Translations under genes and position numbers: made by a program
NCBI RefSeq assembly: GCF_024169655.1
Contig: NZ_JALJWV010000001.1
Coordinates: 6,306,001-6,370,000 of the forward strand
Origin: Pseudomonas marginalis
GTDB lineage: Bacteria > Pseudomonadota > Gammaproteobacteria > Pseudomonadales > Pseudomonadaceae
Length of the DNA stretch: 64,000 nt
Reading direction: 5' to 3'
The notes under the pieces: model-generated
The model's input: only the letters and a program-made list of their open reading frames with translations
The model's database searches: none
What the model was told of the DNA's origin: nothing
Shown here: piece by piece, positions 35,160 to 45,462 of the stretch
Numbering within the stretch: position 1 is the first letter of the stretch
Layout of the letters: each line of letters begins with the position of its first letter

Positions 35160-35765
35160 ATGAACAAACTGATCGTGAGTCTGCTGTTGACCTTGGGCAT
35201 CACTGGTGTTGCCCATGCTGCAGGCGACGCTACTGCGGGCCAGGCGAAAGCCGCCGTGTGTGGTGCTTGCCATGGACCGGATGGTAATAGCCCGGCACCG
35301 AACTTCCCTAAACTGGCCGGCCAGGGTGAGCGTTACCTGACCAAGCAGATGCACGACATCAAGGACGGTAAGCGCACGGTCCTGGAAATGACCGGCTTGC
35401 TGACCAACCTCAGCGATCAGGACCTGGCCGATATCGCGGCCTATTTTTCCAGCCAGAAAGGCAGTGTGGGAGCTGCCGATCCGAAGCAAGTGGCCCGTGG
35501 TGAAGAGTTGTTCCGCGGCGGCAACCTGGAAAAAGGCATGCCTTCCTGCATCGGTTGCCACTCGCCTAACGGCGCCGGCCTCGCCGCCGCGGGCTTCCCG
35601 CATGTGGGTGGCCAGCATGCGCAGTACGTCGCCAAGCAGCTGACGGACTTCCGTGAAGGTAATCGCACCAACGACGGCGATAGCAAAATCATGCAAAGCA
35701 TTGCCGCCAAGCTGAGCAACAAGGACATCCAAGCGGTTTCCCAATACATTCAGGGTCTGCACTGA
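35160..35765 (+). CDS. cc4: diheme cytochrome c4
   Basis: A 201-residue periplasmic diheme cytochrome with a 20-residue signal peptide and heme sites CGACH (residues 34-38) and CIGCH (130-134), one in each of two similar lobes. It is the electron donor to cbb3 and aa3 oxidases in Pseudomonas. It lies downstream of the c5 gene and is followed by a clear terminator. Confidence 0.95.
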   Translation: MNKLIVSLLLTLGITGVAHAAGDATAGQAKAAVCGACHGPDGNSPAPNFPKLAGQGERYLTKQMHDIKDGKRTVLEMTGLLTNLSDQDLADIAAYFSSQKGSVGAADPKQVARGEELFRGGNLEKGMPSCIGCHSPNGAGLAAAGFPHVGGQHAQYVAKQLTDFREGNRTNDGDSKIMQSIAAKLSNKDIQAVSQYIQGLH

Positions 35766-35809
35766 TCGAAGGCTGCGTTAACGCTCGATTAATCCGTTGA
35801 TGCAAGCAT

Positions 35810-35838
35810 AAAAAGGGTGGCTTAGGCCGCCCTTTTTT
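35810..35838 (+). terminator. intrinsic terminator after cytochrome c4
   Basis: AAAAGGGTGGC-TTAG-GCCGCCCTTTTTT: an 11-bp stem with a terminal T-run. Confidence 0.9.
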
Positions 35839-35932
35839 GTGGCCGGTGCCGTTACACTAACGAACTCATGCCCGCGCAGACCTGTCACAACAAAGGTCGC
35901 GTGAGGCGACCTTATTTGTCCAGGAGTAAAGC

Positions 35933-36568
35933 ATGCGTAATCTGATCCTCAGCGCCGCTCTCGTCACTGCCAGCCTCTTCGGCATGACCGCACAAGCCGC
36001 CGACGTGCCGCTTGTAGCCGGTAAAACCTACGTGGAATTGGCCAACCCAGTGCCGGTGTCAGTGCCGGGCAAGATCGAAGTGGTGGAGCTGTTCTGGTAC
36101 GGCTGCCCGCATTGCTACGCCTTTGAGCCAACCATCAACCCATGGGCTGAAAAACTGCCCAAGGACGTGAACTTCAAACGCATCCCTGCCATGTTCGGCG
36201 GCCCTTGGGATGCCCATGGCCAACTGTTCCTGACCCTGGAAGCCATGGGTGTCGAGCACAAGGTCCACAACGCGGTCTTCGAGGCGATCCAGAAACAAGG
36301 CAAGCGCCTGACCAAGCCTGAGGACATGGCTGACTTCGTCGCGACCCAAGGTGTCGACAAGGAAAAGTTTCTGGCTACCTTCAATTCCTTCGCCATCAAG
36401 GGCCAGATCGAAGCAGCCAAGAAGCTCGCCGTGGCTTATGGCGTGCAAGGCGTACCGACCCTGATCGTCAACGGCAAGTACCGTTTCGACCTGGGCACCA
36501 CCGGTGGTCCTGAAGCGACCCTCAATGTGGCCGACCAGTTGATCGCCAAAGAACGCGCGGCCAAGTAA
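35933..36568 (+). CDS. dsbA: periplasmic thiol:disulfide oxidase DsbA
   Basis: A 211-residue oxidoreductase that introduces disulfides into exported proteins. The signal peptide ends near AQAAD, the active site is CPHC (residues 58-61) in WYGCPHCYAFEP, and the cis-Pro loop is VQGVPTLIVNGKY. A CAGGAG site precedes the ATG. It follows cytochrome c genes, and it is the upstream gene of an EEP-family hydrolase gene that starts 10 bases after its stop. Confidence 0.96.
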   Translation: MRNLILSAALVTASLFGMTAQAADVPLVAGKTYVELANPVPVSVPGKIEVVELFWYGCPHCYAFEPTINPWAEKLPKDVNFKRIPAMFGGPWDAHGQLFLTLEAMGVEHKVHNAVFEAIQKQGKRLTKPEDMADFVATQGVDKEKFLATFNSFAIKGQIEAAKKLAVAYGVQGVPTLIVNGKYRFDLGTTGGPEATLNVADQLIAKERAAK

Positions 36569-36578
36569 GGGGCCTGCC

Positions 36579-37457
36579 ATGCGTCGCTGGGGTACCGAAC
36601 GCGTTGTCGGCCTGCATGACCCACAGGTCAACGAAGCTCACCTGGAATCCACAGGCCTGCCGGCGGACAGCCGCCTGCGCCTGCTCAGCTTCAATATCCA
36701 GGTGGGCATCAGTACCGAGAAGTACCGGCACTACCTCACCCGTGGCTGGCAGCACTTGCTGCCCCACAACGGGCGGGCCGGCAACCTGCAGAAGATCGGC
36801 GACCTGTTGGGCGACTTCGACCTGGTCGCCCTGCAGGAAGCTGACGGCGGCAGCATTCGCTCGGGCTACATCAACCAGGTGGAACACCTGGCCCAGTTGG
36901 GCGCGTTTCCCTATTGGTATCAGCAACTCAATCGCAACCTCGGGCGCCTGGCGCAGCACAGCAATGGCGTGCTTAGCCGCCTGAAGCCATCGGCTATCGA
37001 AGATCACCCATTGCCTGGCCCCAAGGGCCGTGGCGCGATCCTCGTGCGTTTCGGCGAAGGCCCGGAAGCCCTGGTGGTGGTGATGATGCACCTGGCACTC
37101 GGGGGGCGTACCCGCAACCTGCAGTTGGCCTACGTGCGTGAGTTGATTGGCGGCTACAAGCACCAGGTGCTGATGGGTGACATGAACACCCATGCCACCG
37201 ACCTGCTGCAGAATTCCCCGTTGCGTGACCTTGGCTTACTGGCGCCGCAAGTCGAAGCCACGTTCCCCAGTTGGCGCCCGCAACGCTGTCTTGACCATAT
37301 CCTGCTTAGCCCGACCCTCACGCTTGAAAGCGTGCAGGTGTTGGCGCAGCCCATCTCCGATCACCTGCCGGTCGCGGTGGAGATTCGTCTGCCGGGTTCG
37401 CTCACGGCTGATGCATTGCCCGCGTTGAGCCCCGGCCCTCGCGGACCCCTTGCATGA
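36579..37457 (+). CDS. endonuclease/exonuclease/phosphatase (EEP) family protein
   Basis: A 292-residue cytoplasmic EEP-fold hydrolase with the motifs LSFNIQVG, ALQEADGG (metal-binding Glu), GDMNTHATD (Asp-Asn) and CLDHILLSP (catalytic Asp-His). Possible substrates are nucleic acids, inositol phosphates or sphingomyelin. No signal peptide is visible, which argues against a secreted lipase. Its stop overlaps the diguanylate cyclase start by four bases. Specific function unknown. Confidence 0.88.
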   Translation: MRRWGTERVVGLHDPQVNEAHLESTGLPADSRLRLLSFNIQVGISTEKYRHYLTRGWQHLLPHNGRAGNLQKIGDLLGDFDLVALQEADGGSIRSGYINQVEHLAQLGAFPYWYQQLNRNLGRLAQHSNGVLSRLKPSAIEDHPLPGPKGRGAILVRFGEGPEALVVVMMHLALGGRTRNLQLAYVRELIGGYKHQVLMGDMNTHATDLLQNSPLRDLGLLAPQVEATFPSWRPQRCLDHILLSPTLTLESVQVLAQPISDHLPVAVEIRLPGSLTADALPALSPGPRGPLA

Positions 37458-39526
37458 GCGACGAAGCCCAGCGCTGGAAAGAGAAATACCTCAAAATCAT
37501 CGAGCAACAAGACACGCTCGAACGCCGCTGGGCTGCCCGCCTCGACCTGCTGCGCCGAGGGTTGGTGCGCAGTACGTTGGCCGCTGAAGGCACCGACCGC
37601 GCGGTTGATCAATGCATGAAGGAAATGCGCGACGCCGTGCGCACCGACGACATGGATGCCGCCCTCGCTGCGTTGCTGCCGCGCCTGGAAAAAGCCGTAC
37701 TGGATTCGGAGCAGCGTCGCGAAACCCGGATTGACCAGATGAGCACCGCGCTCGCGGCCCTGGTTGCGCAGTTGCAGAAACTGCCGCTGCCCCGCGAGGT
37801 GGCCCGCCCGTTGAAAACCTTCGCCAAGCAGTTGGATAGCCGCGTAGGTCAGGCGCGCGAGATCCCACTGTTGCTCAGTGAGCTGAGCAGCCTGCAAGGG
37901 CAGGCGTTGAATAACCTGGAGCCGGACGGCGAAACCCCGCGCCCCGGCCCCGGCCTGCTGCAACGCCTGTTTGGCGCCAAGGATGTCGCGAATGAAGCTC
38001 CGGCCGGCGAGCCCGCGCCGCCGTCTGCTCCGCCATCTTTACCGCCGCCCGCCGCCTCCAGGCCGGCGCCCGAGCCCGAGCCCGTCGCCGAAGAGCCGGC
38101 GCAGCCTGACGAATTAGCCCAGGCCCTGCGGGCGTTCGCGCCGTTGCCGCAAGGCTCGGCTTCGCCCCAGCCGGAACCCGTAGCGCCGGCCAAGGCGGTC
38201 GAGATCGTGACCCCCTCCGTTGCCGTCGAAGCCGCGCCACGAACTGCGCCGATCGCCCAGCCGGTCGAAGTGGCGGAGCCCGAGGCGCCTTCGGTCGAGG
38301 CGCAAGAGCCGGCCCCCGAAAGCGCACTCGCTGCGTTTATCGAAACACCGCCGGTCCAGGTCGATGCGCCGCCGCAAACCGTCATCGGCAGCCTGTCACT
38401 GCCGCCCGTGCAGGAAGTGCCGGACCCGGACGAGTTGCAAGCGGACTCGGTCTACGCCCTGCCCGATTCGCCGGAGCCGTCCTACAGCTCCGTGGCCAAA
38501 CACATTGAAGACACCTTACTTGGCCTGCTGGAAGACCTGTCCCTGCCCGAGCGACACCGGCCCCAGGCCGAAGCCATGCGCGAACGCCTGGCCCATGGTT
38601 TGAACTGGTACGAACTGCTGCCGATCCTCGACGATCTGGCCACGCTGATGCTGGCGATCACCGACAGCGGCCAGCATGAGTTCGAGGCTTACCTCAAGCA
38701 GCTCAACGAACGCCTCGAAGCGTTCCAGGGCCATCTGCAGATGGCCAGCGAAGGCTATGCCGACAGTCGCTCGGCCGCCCGGGAGCTGGACACGCAAATC
38801 CGTGAACAGGTCGACGGCCTGCAAAGCAGTGTGCAGGACGCCGCCGACCTGGACAGCCTCAAGCAGGTCCTGGAAAGCCACCTTGAAGGCCTGCTTGGCA
38901 CCATGGACCAGCACCAGCAGCAGCGTGACCAGCGCGAGCAGGAAGTGGCGGAGCGTTTGAAAGGGCTCGCGGAGCGCGTCGCCAATATGGAACAGGAGGC
39001 CCAGGGGTATCGCGATCACCTGGAAGTGCAGCGCCAGAAAGCCCTGATCGATCCGCTCACCGACTTGCCCAACCGTGCGGCCTGGAGCGAGCGCCTGGAC
39101 CATGAGGTCAACCTCTGGCATCAGCGCGGCAATAGCCTGTCGCTGGCAATGCTGGACCTGGATCACTTCAAGCGTATCAACGACGGCTACGGGCATCTGG
39201 CCGGCGACAAGGTGCTGAAAATCATCGCCACCGTGCTGCGCAAGCGCCTGCGCCCCGGCGACTTCATTGCGCGCTTCGGCGGCGAAGAGTTTGTGTTGCT
39301 GATGCCCGACTCATCCCTGGCGAACGCCCTGGCCGCTGGCGAGGCGTTGCGAACGGCGATTGAAGTCTGCCCGTTCCATTTCAAGGGCGAGCCGGTGACG
39401 ATCACGGTGTCGATGGGCGTGGCACAGTTCCAGCCCGGCGAGCGCAGTGACCTGGTGCTCAAGCGCGCCGACGAGGCGTTGTACCGGGCCAAGGCGGCGG
39501 GACGTAACCGGGTGCAAGCGGCCTAA
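37454..39526 (+). CDS. diguanylate cyclase with proline-rich/coiled-coil N-terminus
   Basis: A 690-residue cytoplasmic enzyme making cyclic di-GMP. Residues ~520-690 are the GGDEF domain, with active site GGEEF and an inhibitory I-site RPGD five residues before it. The N-terminal part has a helical domain (~1-160), a long Pro/Ala/Glu-rich linker (~165-330), then a helical/coiled-coil region (~360-515). No membrane segment or known sensor domain is visible. It corresponds to DgcH (PA5487) of P. aeruginosa, a conserved core cyclase. Confidence 0.93.
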   Translation: MSDEAQRWKEKYLKIIEQQDTLERRWAARLDLLRRGLVRSTLAAEGTDRAVDQCMKEMRDAVRTDDMDAALAALLPRLEKAVLDSEQRRETRIDQMSTALAALVAQLQKLPLPREVARPLKTFAKQLDSRVGQAREIPLLLSELSSLQGQALNNLEPDGETPRPGPGLLQRLFGAKDVANEAPAGEPAPPSAPPSLPPPAASRPAPEPEPVAEEPAQPDELAQALRAFAPLPQGSASPQPEPVAPAKAVEIVTPSVAVEAAPRTAPIAQPVEVAEPEAPSVEAQEPAPESALAAFIETPPVQVDAPPQTVIGSLSLPPVQEVPDPDELQADSVYALPDSPEPSYSSVAKHIEDTLLGLLEDLSLPERHRPQAEAMRERLAHGLNWYELLPILDDLATLMLAITDSGQHEFEAYLKQLNERLEAFQGHLQMASEGYADSRSAARELDTQIREQVDGLQSSVQDAADLDSLKQVLESHLEGLLGTMDQHQQQRDQREQEVAERLKGLAERVANMEQEAQGYRDHLEVQRQKALIDPLTDLPNRAAWSERLDHEVNLWHQRGNSLSLAMLDLDHFKRINDGYGHLAGDKVLKIIATVLRKRLRPGDFIARFGGEEFVLLMPDSSLANALAAGEALRTAIEVCPFHFKGEPVTITVSMGVAQFQPGERSDLVLKRADEALYRAKAAGRNRVQAA

Positions 39527-39614
39527 AAGATGTTCCATTTTGTAATTTGACGTTCGGGCCACAAGCGGTACGTTACACTGTTGCATTATCGTCTTCAGCG
39601 TAACGTAATCCGCC

Positions 39615-40391
39615 ATGAAATCCGTGTACTTCGCCTTTATGTTCCTCCTGCTCACCGGCTGCGCCAGCGGCCCGCGCCTGGATACCAGCCACCCCTCGGC
39701 CAACCACGACAACCGCGTGCAGTTCGTGGTTGTCCATTACACCTCAACCAACCTTGAGCGCTCCCTGGCGCTGCTGACCCATGGTCAGGTCAGCAGCCAT
39801 TACCTGATCGGCGACGACGCTTCGGGCACTATCTACAAGCTGGTGGATGAAAGCCAGCGCGCCTGGCATGCGGGGGAAAGCGAGTGGATGGGGCGCACCT
39901 GGCTGAACTCCAGCTCCATCGGGATCGAGATCGTCAACCCAGGGTTTCGCGACACGCCGACGGGCCGTGTGTGGTACCCGTACTCCGAAGCTCAGGTGCA
40001 ATCGCTGGAGGTGTTGCTCAAGGACATCAGCACGCGCAATGGCATTGACCCCAAAAACATCATTGGTCACAGCGACATCGCGCCGCTGCGCAAGCTGGAC
40101 CCGGGGCCGTTGTTTCCGTGGAAGCGCCTGGCCGAGAAGGGCTTGGGCGTCTGGCCCGACGCGCAGGCTGTGGCGCGCTACCAGGCGCAGTACGCCACGG
40201 ATCTGCCGAGCATCACCTGGTTCCAGGAAGCGTTGGCGCACCTGGGCTACCAGACGCCGCAGACCGGTGAACTGGACGTCGCCACGCGCCATGTGATCGC
40301 GGCGTTCCAGATGCACTTCCGCCCTGCGCTGTTCGATGGCACGCCGGATGCCGAGAGTGCCGCGATCCTGCGCGCCCTCGACCGGCGTTAA
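39615..40391 (+). CDS. ampDh2: outer-membrane N-acetylmuramoyl-L-alanine amidase AmpDh2
   Basis: A 258-residue lipoprotein (lipobox LLTGC) of the amidase_2 family that cleaves the amide between MurNAc and the stem peptide. Zinc ligands are visible in VVVHYTS and IGHSDIAP, with the catalytic Glu/His region SIGIEIVN. A C-terminal peptidoglycan-binding domain (~residues 195-258, FQEALAHLGYQTPQTGELD) follows. The lipid anchor makes it periplasmic, unlike cytoplasmic AmpD. A 7-bp inverted repeat ACGTTAC/GTAACGT lies in its promoter gap (39570-39606). Confidence 0.92.
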   Translation: MKSVYFAFMFLLLTGCASGPRLDTSHPSANHDNRVQFVVVHYTSTNLERSLALLTHGQVSSHYLIGDDASGTIYKLVDESQRAWHAGESEWMGRTWLNSSSIGIEIVNPGFRDTPTGRVWYPYSEAQVQSLEVLLKDISTRNGIDPKNIIGHSDIAPLRKLDPGPLFPWKRLAEKGLGVWPDAQAVARYQAQYATDLPSITWFQEALAHLGYQTPQTGELDVATRHVIAAFQMHFRPALFDGTPDAESAAILRALDRR

Positions 40392-40394
40392 TCG

Positions 40395-42182
40395 CTACAG
40401 CGGTAACGCCATATAGAACTGCGTGCCCTGCCCCGGCCGTGAATACACGCCCATGCGGCCGCCATGCAGTTGCACGATCTCCTTGCACAGCGCCAGCCCC
40501 AGGCCGGCGCCGCCTTTCTTGCGGCCCACCTGCACGAAGGGTTCGAAGATGCGTCCCTGCTGGCCATAGGCGATACCTTCGCCGTTGTCCTCGACGCTGA
40601 TAATCACCCGCTCGCCATGACGCCGCGCCTGCAGGCGGATCTGCCCGCCTTCGGCGGTGTGGCGCAGGGCGTTGCCCAGCAGGTTGTCGAGCACGCGTTC
40701 CAGTTGCACCTGATCGGCATACAGTCGGGGCAGGTCGGGCTGAGGCTCTACCAGTAGCTCGATGTGTTGCGCGTTCGCCGGCTCGGCGAAGCGCGCACGC
40801 GCATGCTCCAGCAGGTCGGTGACATCGCACGGGCCGAGGGTGAGTTTTTGCATGCCGTTCTGGTAGCGCGAAAAGTTGAGCAGGTCGTTGATCAACTGCA
40901 TCAGGCGCTGCATTTCTTCATTGACCGTATCCAGCAGGTCCGCTTCACGGGATTCCGCAGGAAACTTCGCGCGTTCGCGGAACAAGCCGAAGGCCATGTG
41001 CATGCCGGTCACCGGCGTGCGCAATTCGTGGGAGGCGCGCAACACGAACTCGCTGCGTACCCGCTCAAAGGCACGCTGCTCGGTGACGTCATGTAGCACC
41101 ATCACTGCGCCGAGGATATGCCCCTGGGTGTGGCTTACCGGCGTCAGGCTGTAGGTCAACAGGCGCAGTTCGCCCTCGACTTCCACCTCCAGGTCGTCCG
41201 GCGCCCGCTCCAGGTTGCCGCCGCGCAGCACCAGTTGCAGTTGATCGTCCATTTCCGGGCGACCCAGCGCATCGCCCAGGCCCTGGCCGAGACGTTCCTC
41301 GTCCCAGCCCAACTGGCGCTGTGCGACGGGGTTGAGGTGCTCCAGGCGGCCTTGCCGGTCAATCATCAACAGGCCGTCGTCGATACTGTCGAGCACCGCT
41401 TGCAGGCGCTGCTGGCCCGCCAGCAGCTCATCGACATTGGTTGCCTGATGCTGGCGCAAGGCTTCGGCCATGATGCCGAAGCGTCGGGTCAGTTGGTTCA
41501 TTTCCGCCGCTGAAGAAATGGGCAGGGTCACTTCGAAATCACCTTGCCCGATCTTGTCGGCGGCCTTGGCCAGCGCTTCGATCGGCCCGCCAAACCGTCG
41601 GGCGATGCCATGGGCGGTAATAAAACCGATGATCAGCACCGCGAGGCCTACCAGCCCCAGCAGCCCGGCGATCAACAAGGCGCGCTCGCGGGATTTATGC
41701 TCGCTGGCGCTGATGTTTTCCAGGGCCTGCTTGTGCTCGGCGATCAGGCCGTTGCGCAGGACATTGAATGTTTCGGTGATTTTCTCTTTGCTGCCGGGCG
41801 GTGGGGACGCTTGTTGAGATTCGTCAAAAGCCGCCAGCAAGCGCTGGTAGTCGACCCGGGCCTGACTGAAACCGCTGCTATGCCCGTCGCGCTGCTCGTG
41901 GGCAATGCCTTGGTCGAGCAGCTCGAAGTAACGCTGTTCCGATGCTTGCAGTGCCTCGGGATTGGGGCGTTGTTCGAGCATCATCATCAACTGGTCGCCC
42001 AGGCTCTGGCGCAGCTTGAGTCCCAGGTCGAGGGTGATGAAGTTACTGCGAATCGATGACTCCTGGGTCTTGGCCATCTGCATCACGCTGACCAGCCCCA
42101 GGATCAACCCCAGCAGGGCGACGGTGATCAGCGCGGAGATACTCAGGAATAACCGAGTGCGCAGTGTCATCGCTAACTTCAT
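40395..42182 (-). CDS. kinB: sensor histidine kinase KinB
   Basis: A 595-residue membrane sensor. Two TM helices (about 12-34 and ~168-190) bracket a helical periplasmic sensor; then come HAMP, PAS (~residues 255-365), HisKA with ASHELRTPVTG (phospho-His) and HATPase (N box LDNLLGNALRHT, G boxes VEDNGEGIA and GGAGLGLAL). It phosphorylates AlgB and in P. aeruginosa also has phosphatase activity controlling alginate and virulence. Its ATG lies ten bases after the algB stop, so they form an operon. Confidence 0.94.
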   Translation of the reverse strand: MKLAMTLRTRLFLSISALITVALLGLILGLVSVMQMAKTQESSIRSNFITLDLGLKLRQSLGDQLMMMLEQRPNPEALQASEQRYFELLDQGIAHEQRDGHSSGFSQARVDYQRLLAAFDESQQASPPPGSKEKITETFNVLRNGLIAEHKQALENISASEHKSRERALLIAGLLGLVGLAVLIIGFITAHGIARRFGGPIEALAKAADKIGQGDFEVTLPISSAAEMNQLTRRFGIMAEALRQHQATNVDELLAGQQRLQAVLDSIDDGLLMIDRQGRLEHLNPVAQRQLGWDEERLGQGLGDALGRPEMDDQLQLVLRGGNLERAPDDLEVEVEGELRLLTYSLTPVSHTQGHILGAVMVLHDVTEQRAFERVRSEFVLRASHELRTPVTGMHMAFGLFRERAKFPAESREADLLDTVNEEMQRLMQLINDLLNFSRYQNGMQKLTLGPCDVTDLLEHARARFAEPANAQHIELLVEPQPDLPRLYADQVQLERVLDNLLGNALRHTAEGGQIRLQARRHGERVIISVEDNGEGIAYGQQGRIFEPFVQVGRKKGGAGLGLALCKEIVQLHGGRMGVYSRPGQGTQFYMALPL

Positions 42183-42192
42183 AAGGTACAGC

Positions 42193-43539
<1,347 letters not shown>

Positions 43540-43915
43540 TTGTCCCGCGCTCCTGAATATGAATGATGGTGTTTAGTCCCGGAATAATCGGGCAAGTTGC
43601 ATGGTTCATTCTGATTGATAAAACGCAACGTCGTGCAGCTATCTACGTGCATCCCTACAAGGCCCGCGCCTGCTGGCGTTTTCATGCCTTCTTGCCACTT
43701 CGGCAGTGCGCTATTGGCTTTCTATCCGCCGATCCGACCACTGGTGATCGTGCATTTCGCACGGCGCCTAGGTGGTCATCGTGCAGGATGCTGGGCTTTG
43801 CGTTGATCAGATATATTTAACTGATTGATTTTATTGAGTTTTATTTTGTAAAAAAGCTGGCATGCCCTCTGCAATAGCTCTCCTAACGAATAATCAAAAT
43901 GCGGGAGAAAGCAGC
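43540..43915 (+). promoter_or_regulatory. algB divergent gap with sigma54-type promoter
   Basis: This 376-bp region has no gene I can support. At its 3' end, CTGGCATGCCCTCTGCAAT carries GG at 43859-43860 and GC at 43871-43872, exactly ten bases apart, and matches TGGCACG-N4-TTGC of sigma54 promoters. Just upstream is an AT-rich stretch (43810-43855) suited to IHF bending. The promoter would drive the 43916-44919 gene set. Confidence 0.7.
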
Positions 43916-44206
43916 ATGACTCGCCAAAGCCTCGCTCAACTGTGTGTATCGCCAGTGCGCTTGCAACAAGGCCTGTTCGCCAGCCTGGCCCTGATGGTCA
44001 CGTTGATTGGCGGCCAGCAGTTGCAGCATTGGCAGCAGCAGACCCCGCATTTCGAACGTCCGGCTATGGCCCAGACCCACTTTCGTTCCATTGATAGCCG
44101 TTCCGTTGGCAGCGTCTCTGCCGATGTAACCGTTCCCCAACTGCGGATGGTTGACCAGGCGTCTGCCCTGGGTGAACTGCCATCCCAGGAACGTTGGGTG
44201 TTCTAG
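43916..44206 (+). CDS. hypothetical small protein (PA5482-like)
   Basis: A 96-residue protein I cannot assign to a family. It begins with a likely membrane anchor (LFASLALMVTLIGG, about residues 24-38) followed by a polar Ser/Gln-rich periplasmic tail without cysteines. The start at 43916 follows GGGAGAAAG; a longer frame from 43862 begins inside the promoter element. It is first in a likely operon with a DUF1328 protein and an Ivy homologue, driven by a sigma54-type promoter. Confidence 0.7.
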   Translation: MTRQSLAQLCVSPVRLQQGLFASLALMVTLIGGQQLQHWQQQTPHFERPAMAQTHFRSIDSRSVGSVSADVTVPQLRMVDQASALGELPSQERWVF

Positions 44207-44284
44207 GCAACAAAAGATCGCTTGAGTTGAGCGATTGCACGGCAGTACCGCCGTCACCCCTAAAAAAGCGTAAGGAGAATCACC

Positions 44285-44449
44285 ATGTTGAGTTGGGCAA
44301 TCACATTTCTGATCATCGCCATTGTGGCTGCAGTCCTGGGCTTCGGTGGTATCGCGGGCACCGCCACGGGGATCGCCAAGATCCTGTTTGTGGTCTTCCT
44401 GGTGATGTTCATCGTTTCGTTCTTCTTTGGTCGTCGCGGCCGAGGCTGA
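44285..44449 (+). CDS. DUF1328 small membrane protein
   Basis: A 54-residue protein (MLSWAITFLIIAIVAAVLG at the start) with two hydrophobic helices, a GGIAGTATGIAK turn between them, and a basic C-terminus (FGRRGRG). This is the DUF1328/YtjA family of small inner-membrane proteins. A strong AAGGAG site precedes the ATG. Similar proteins are often linked with envelope stress. It is two bases upstream of the Ivy-like gene. Confidence 0.88.
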   Translation: MLSWAITFLIIAIVAAVLGFGGIAGTATGIAKILFVVFLVMFIVSFFFGRRGRG

Positions 44450-44451
44450 AT

Positions 44452-44919
44452 ATGACCACTTTGTCTCTCAACGCTATGGCTGCCGTCCTGCTTCTGGGCG
44501 GCAGCGGTTTGGTGATGGCCGCTAACGACGGTCAGACCCGGGCCAACGAATTGCTCAGCGCAGACCCGCAGTACCGTGAAACGTGGCAAGGCGTGGTGAA
44601 GAAAGAAGAGCGCCTGCCGGAATGGGTCATGAACCTGTCCGGCACGGCCGAGCAAATGAATGCCGTTGAAGAAGATGGCGACAAGTACTTGGTCGGGCCT
44701 CTCTGCGAAACCGCAGACACCTGCCTGAACAAGCGCCTGATCGTCGCCTTCAGTTATGACAAGGAAGATGCCTACGCCATGTTGGTGGAAGTCCCGGCCG
44801 GCCTGCCGGCGGACAAGTCTCCAACGCGTCACGCCGATTACCGGTTTATCGGTAAGCCGGATGCAGGCATGCAAAAGCTGCTGATGGAGCAACTGAAGAA
44901 AGATCCGAATTGGTACTAG
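44452..44919 (+). CDS. Ivy-family protein (inhibitor of vertebrate lysozyme homologue)
   Basis: A 155-residue periplasmic protein: signal peptide ending near VMAAND, then an Ivy domain with YRETWQGVV, EDGDKYLVGPLC and DKEDAYAMLVEVP. In active Ivy proteins a loop CKPHDC plugs the lysozyme active site. Here the loop is CETADTC, lacking the key His. This resembles the second Ivy of P. aeruginosa (PA5481 type), reported inactive on lysozyme. The ATG at 44452 follows the DUF1328 stop directly. Confidence 0.9.
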   Translation: MTTLSLNAMAAVLLLGGSGLVMAANDGQTRANELLSADPQYRETWQGVVKKEERLPEWVMNLSGTAEQMNAVEEDGDKYLVGPLCETADTCLNKRLIVAFSYDKEDAYAMLVEVPAGLPADKSPTRHADYRFIGKPDAGMQKLLMEQLKKDPNWY

Positions 44920-45408
44920 GTTCCGTCTGACGCATCTGTCGTCTGCGGGGCCGGCGTCCATAGAAAGAAGCCCGTGCGCTTCTTTCTGTTTGCATCGCTC
45001 GCCAAGGGTGATGCATGACCAGGGGGCCGGGTTGCTCTGATCCGTCGAGATCGGCGTGACCTACGGGTACAGGGAGTGCCTGCGCAAGGGCCGGGTCAGG
45101 TGAAAAGCTGCGACGCAAGTTCACACGCTCTCGAGCTTGCTGGACTTGCGGCGGGCTTATGACGTTCATCCCCCGCCTCTCATACTGCCCATAGCCGAGA
45201 ATCTGCTTTTTGCCCGCGCCTAACCATTACTGGGTATGTCGTGGCGACCATCTATCGAGAAAATTTCGTTCGCGCTATAGGACATTTCAGACAACAGCCC
45301 CCTGAATACACAGGCATTTTTGCGAATGCCTTCAGCGTGTCCTGAATCTCTAAGCGAGCCTGATTTGACCGGTTCACGGCATATTCGCCGGGCAAAATGT
45401 CGCATTTG

Positions 45409-45428
45409 AACTGACCGTTCGGTCAGTT
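45409..45428. promoter_or_regulatory. palindromic operator (TetR-type)
   Basis: AACTGACCG-TT-CGGTCAGTT: two perfect 9-bp half-sites with a two-base centre. The TGACCG-NN-CGGTCA form is usual for TetR/AcrR-family repressors. No TetR gene is in the window. Confidence 0.6.
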
Positions 45429-45431
45429 ATT

Positions 45432-45462
45432 ATGAAAAAAAGCCATGCCGATTCGGCATAGG
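45432..45462 (-). terminator. minus-strand terminator-like hairpin
   Basis: On the minus strand, ATGCCGA-A-TCGGCAT (7-bp perfect stem, extended by CC/GG) is followed by GGCTTTTTTT. It would end a leftward transcript, yet no leftward gene lies to its right. Confidence 0.45.

Noticed and set aside
45220..45405. A 61-residue minus-strand frame in the ivy-gltP gap
   Set aside because: No ribosome site, no family resemblance, Arg/Ser-rich composition typical of non-coding frames.
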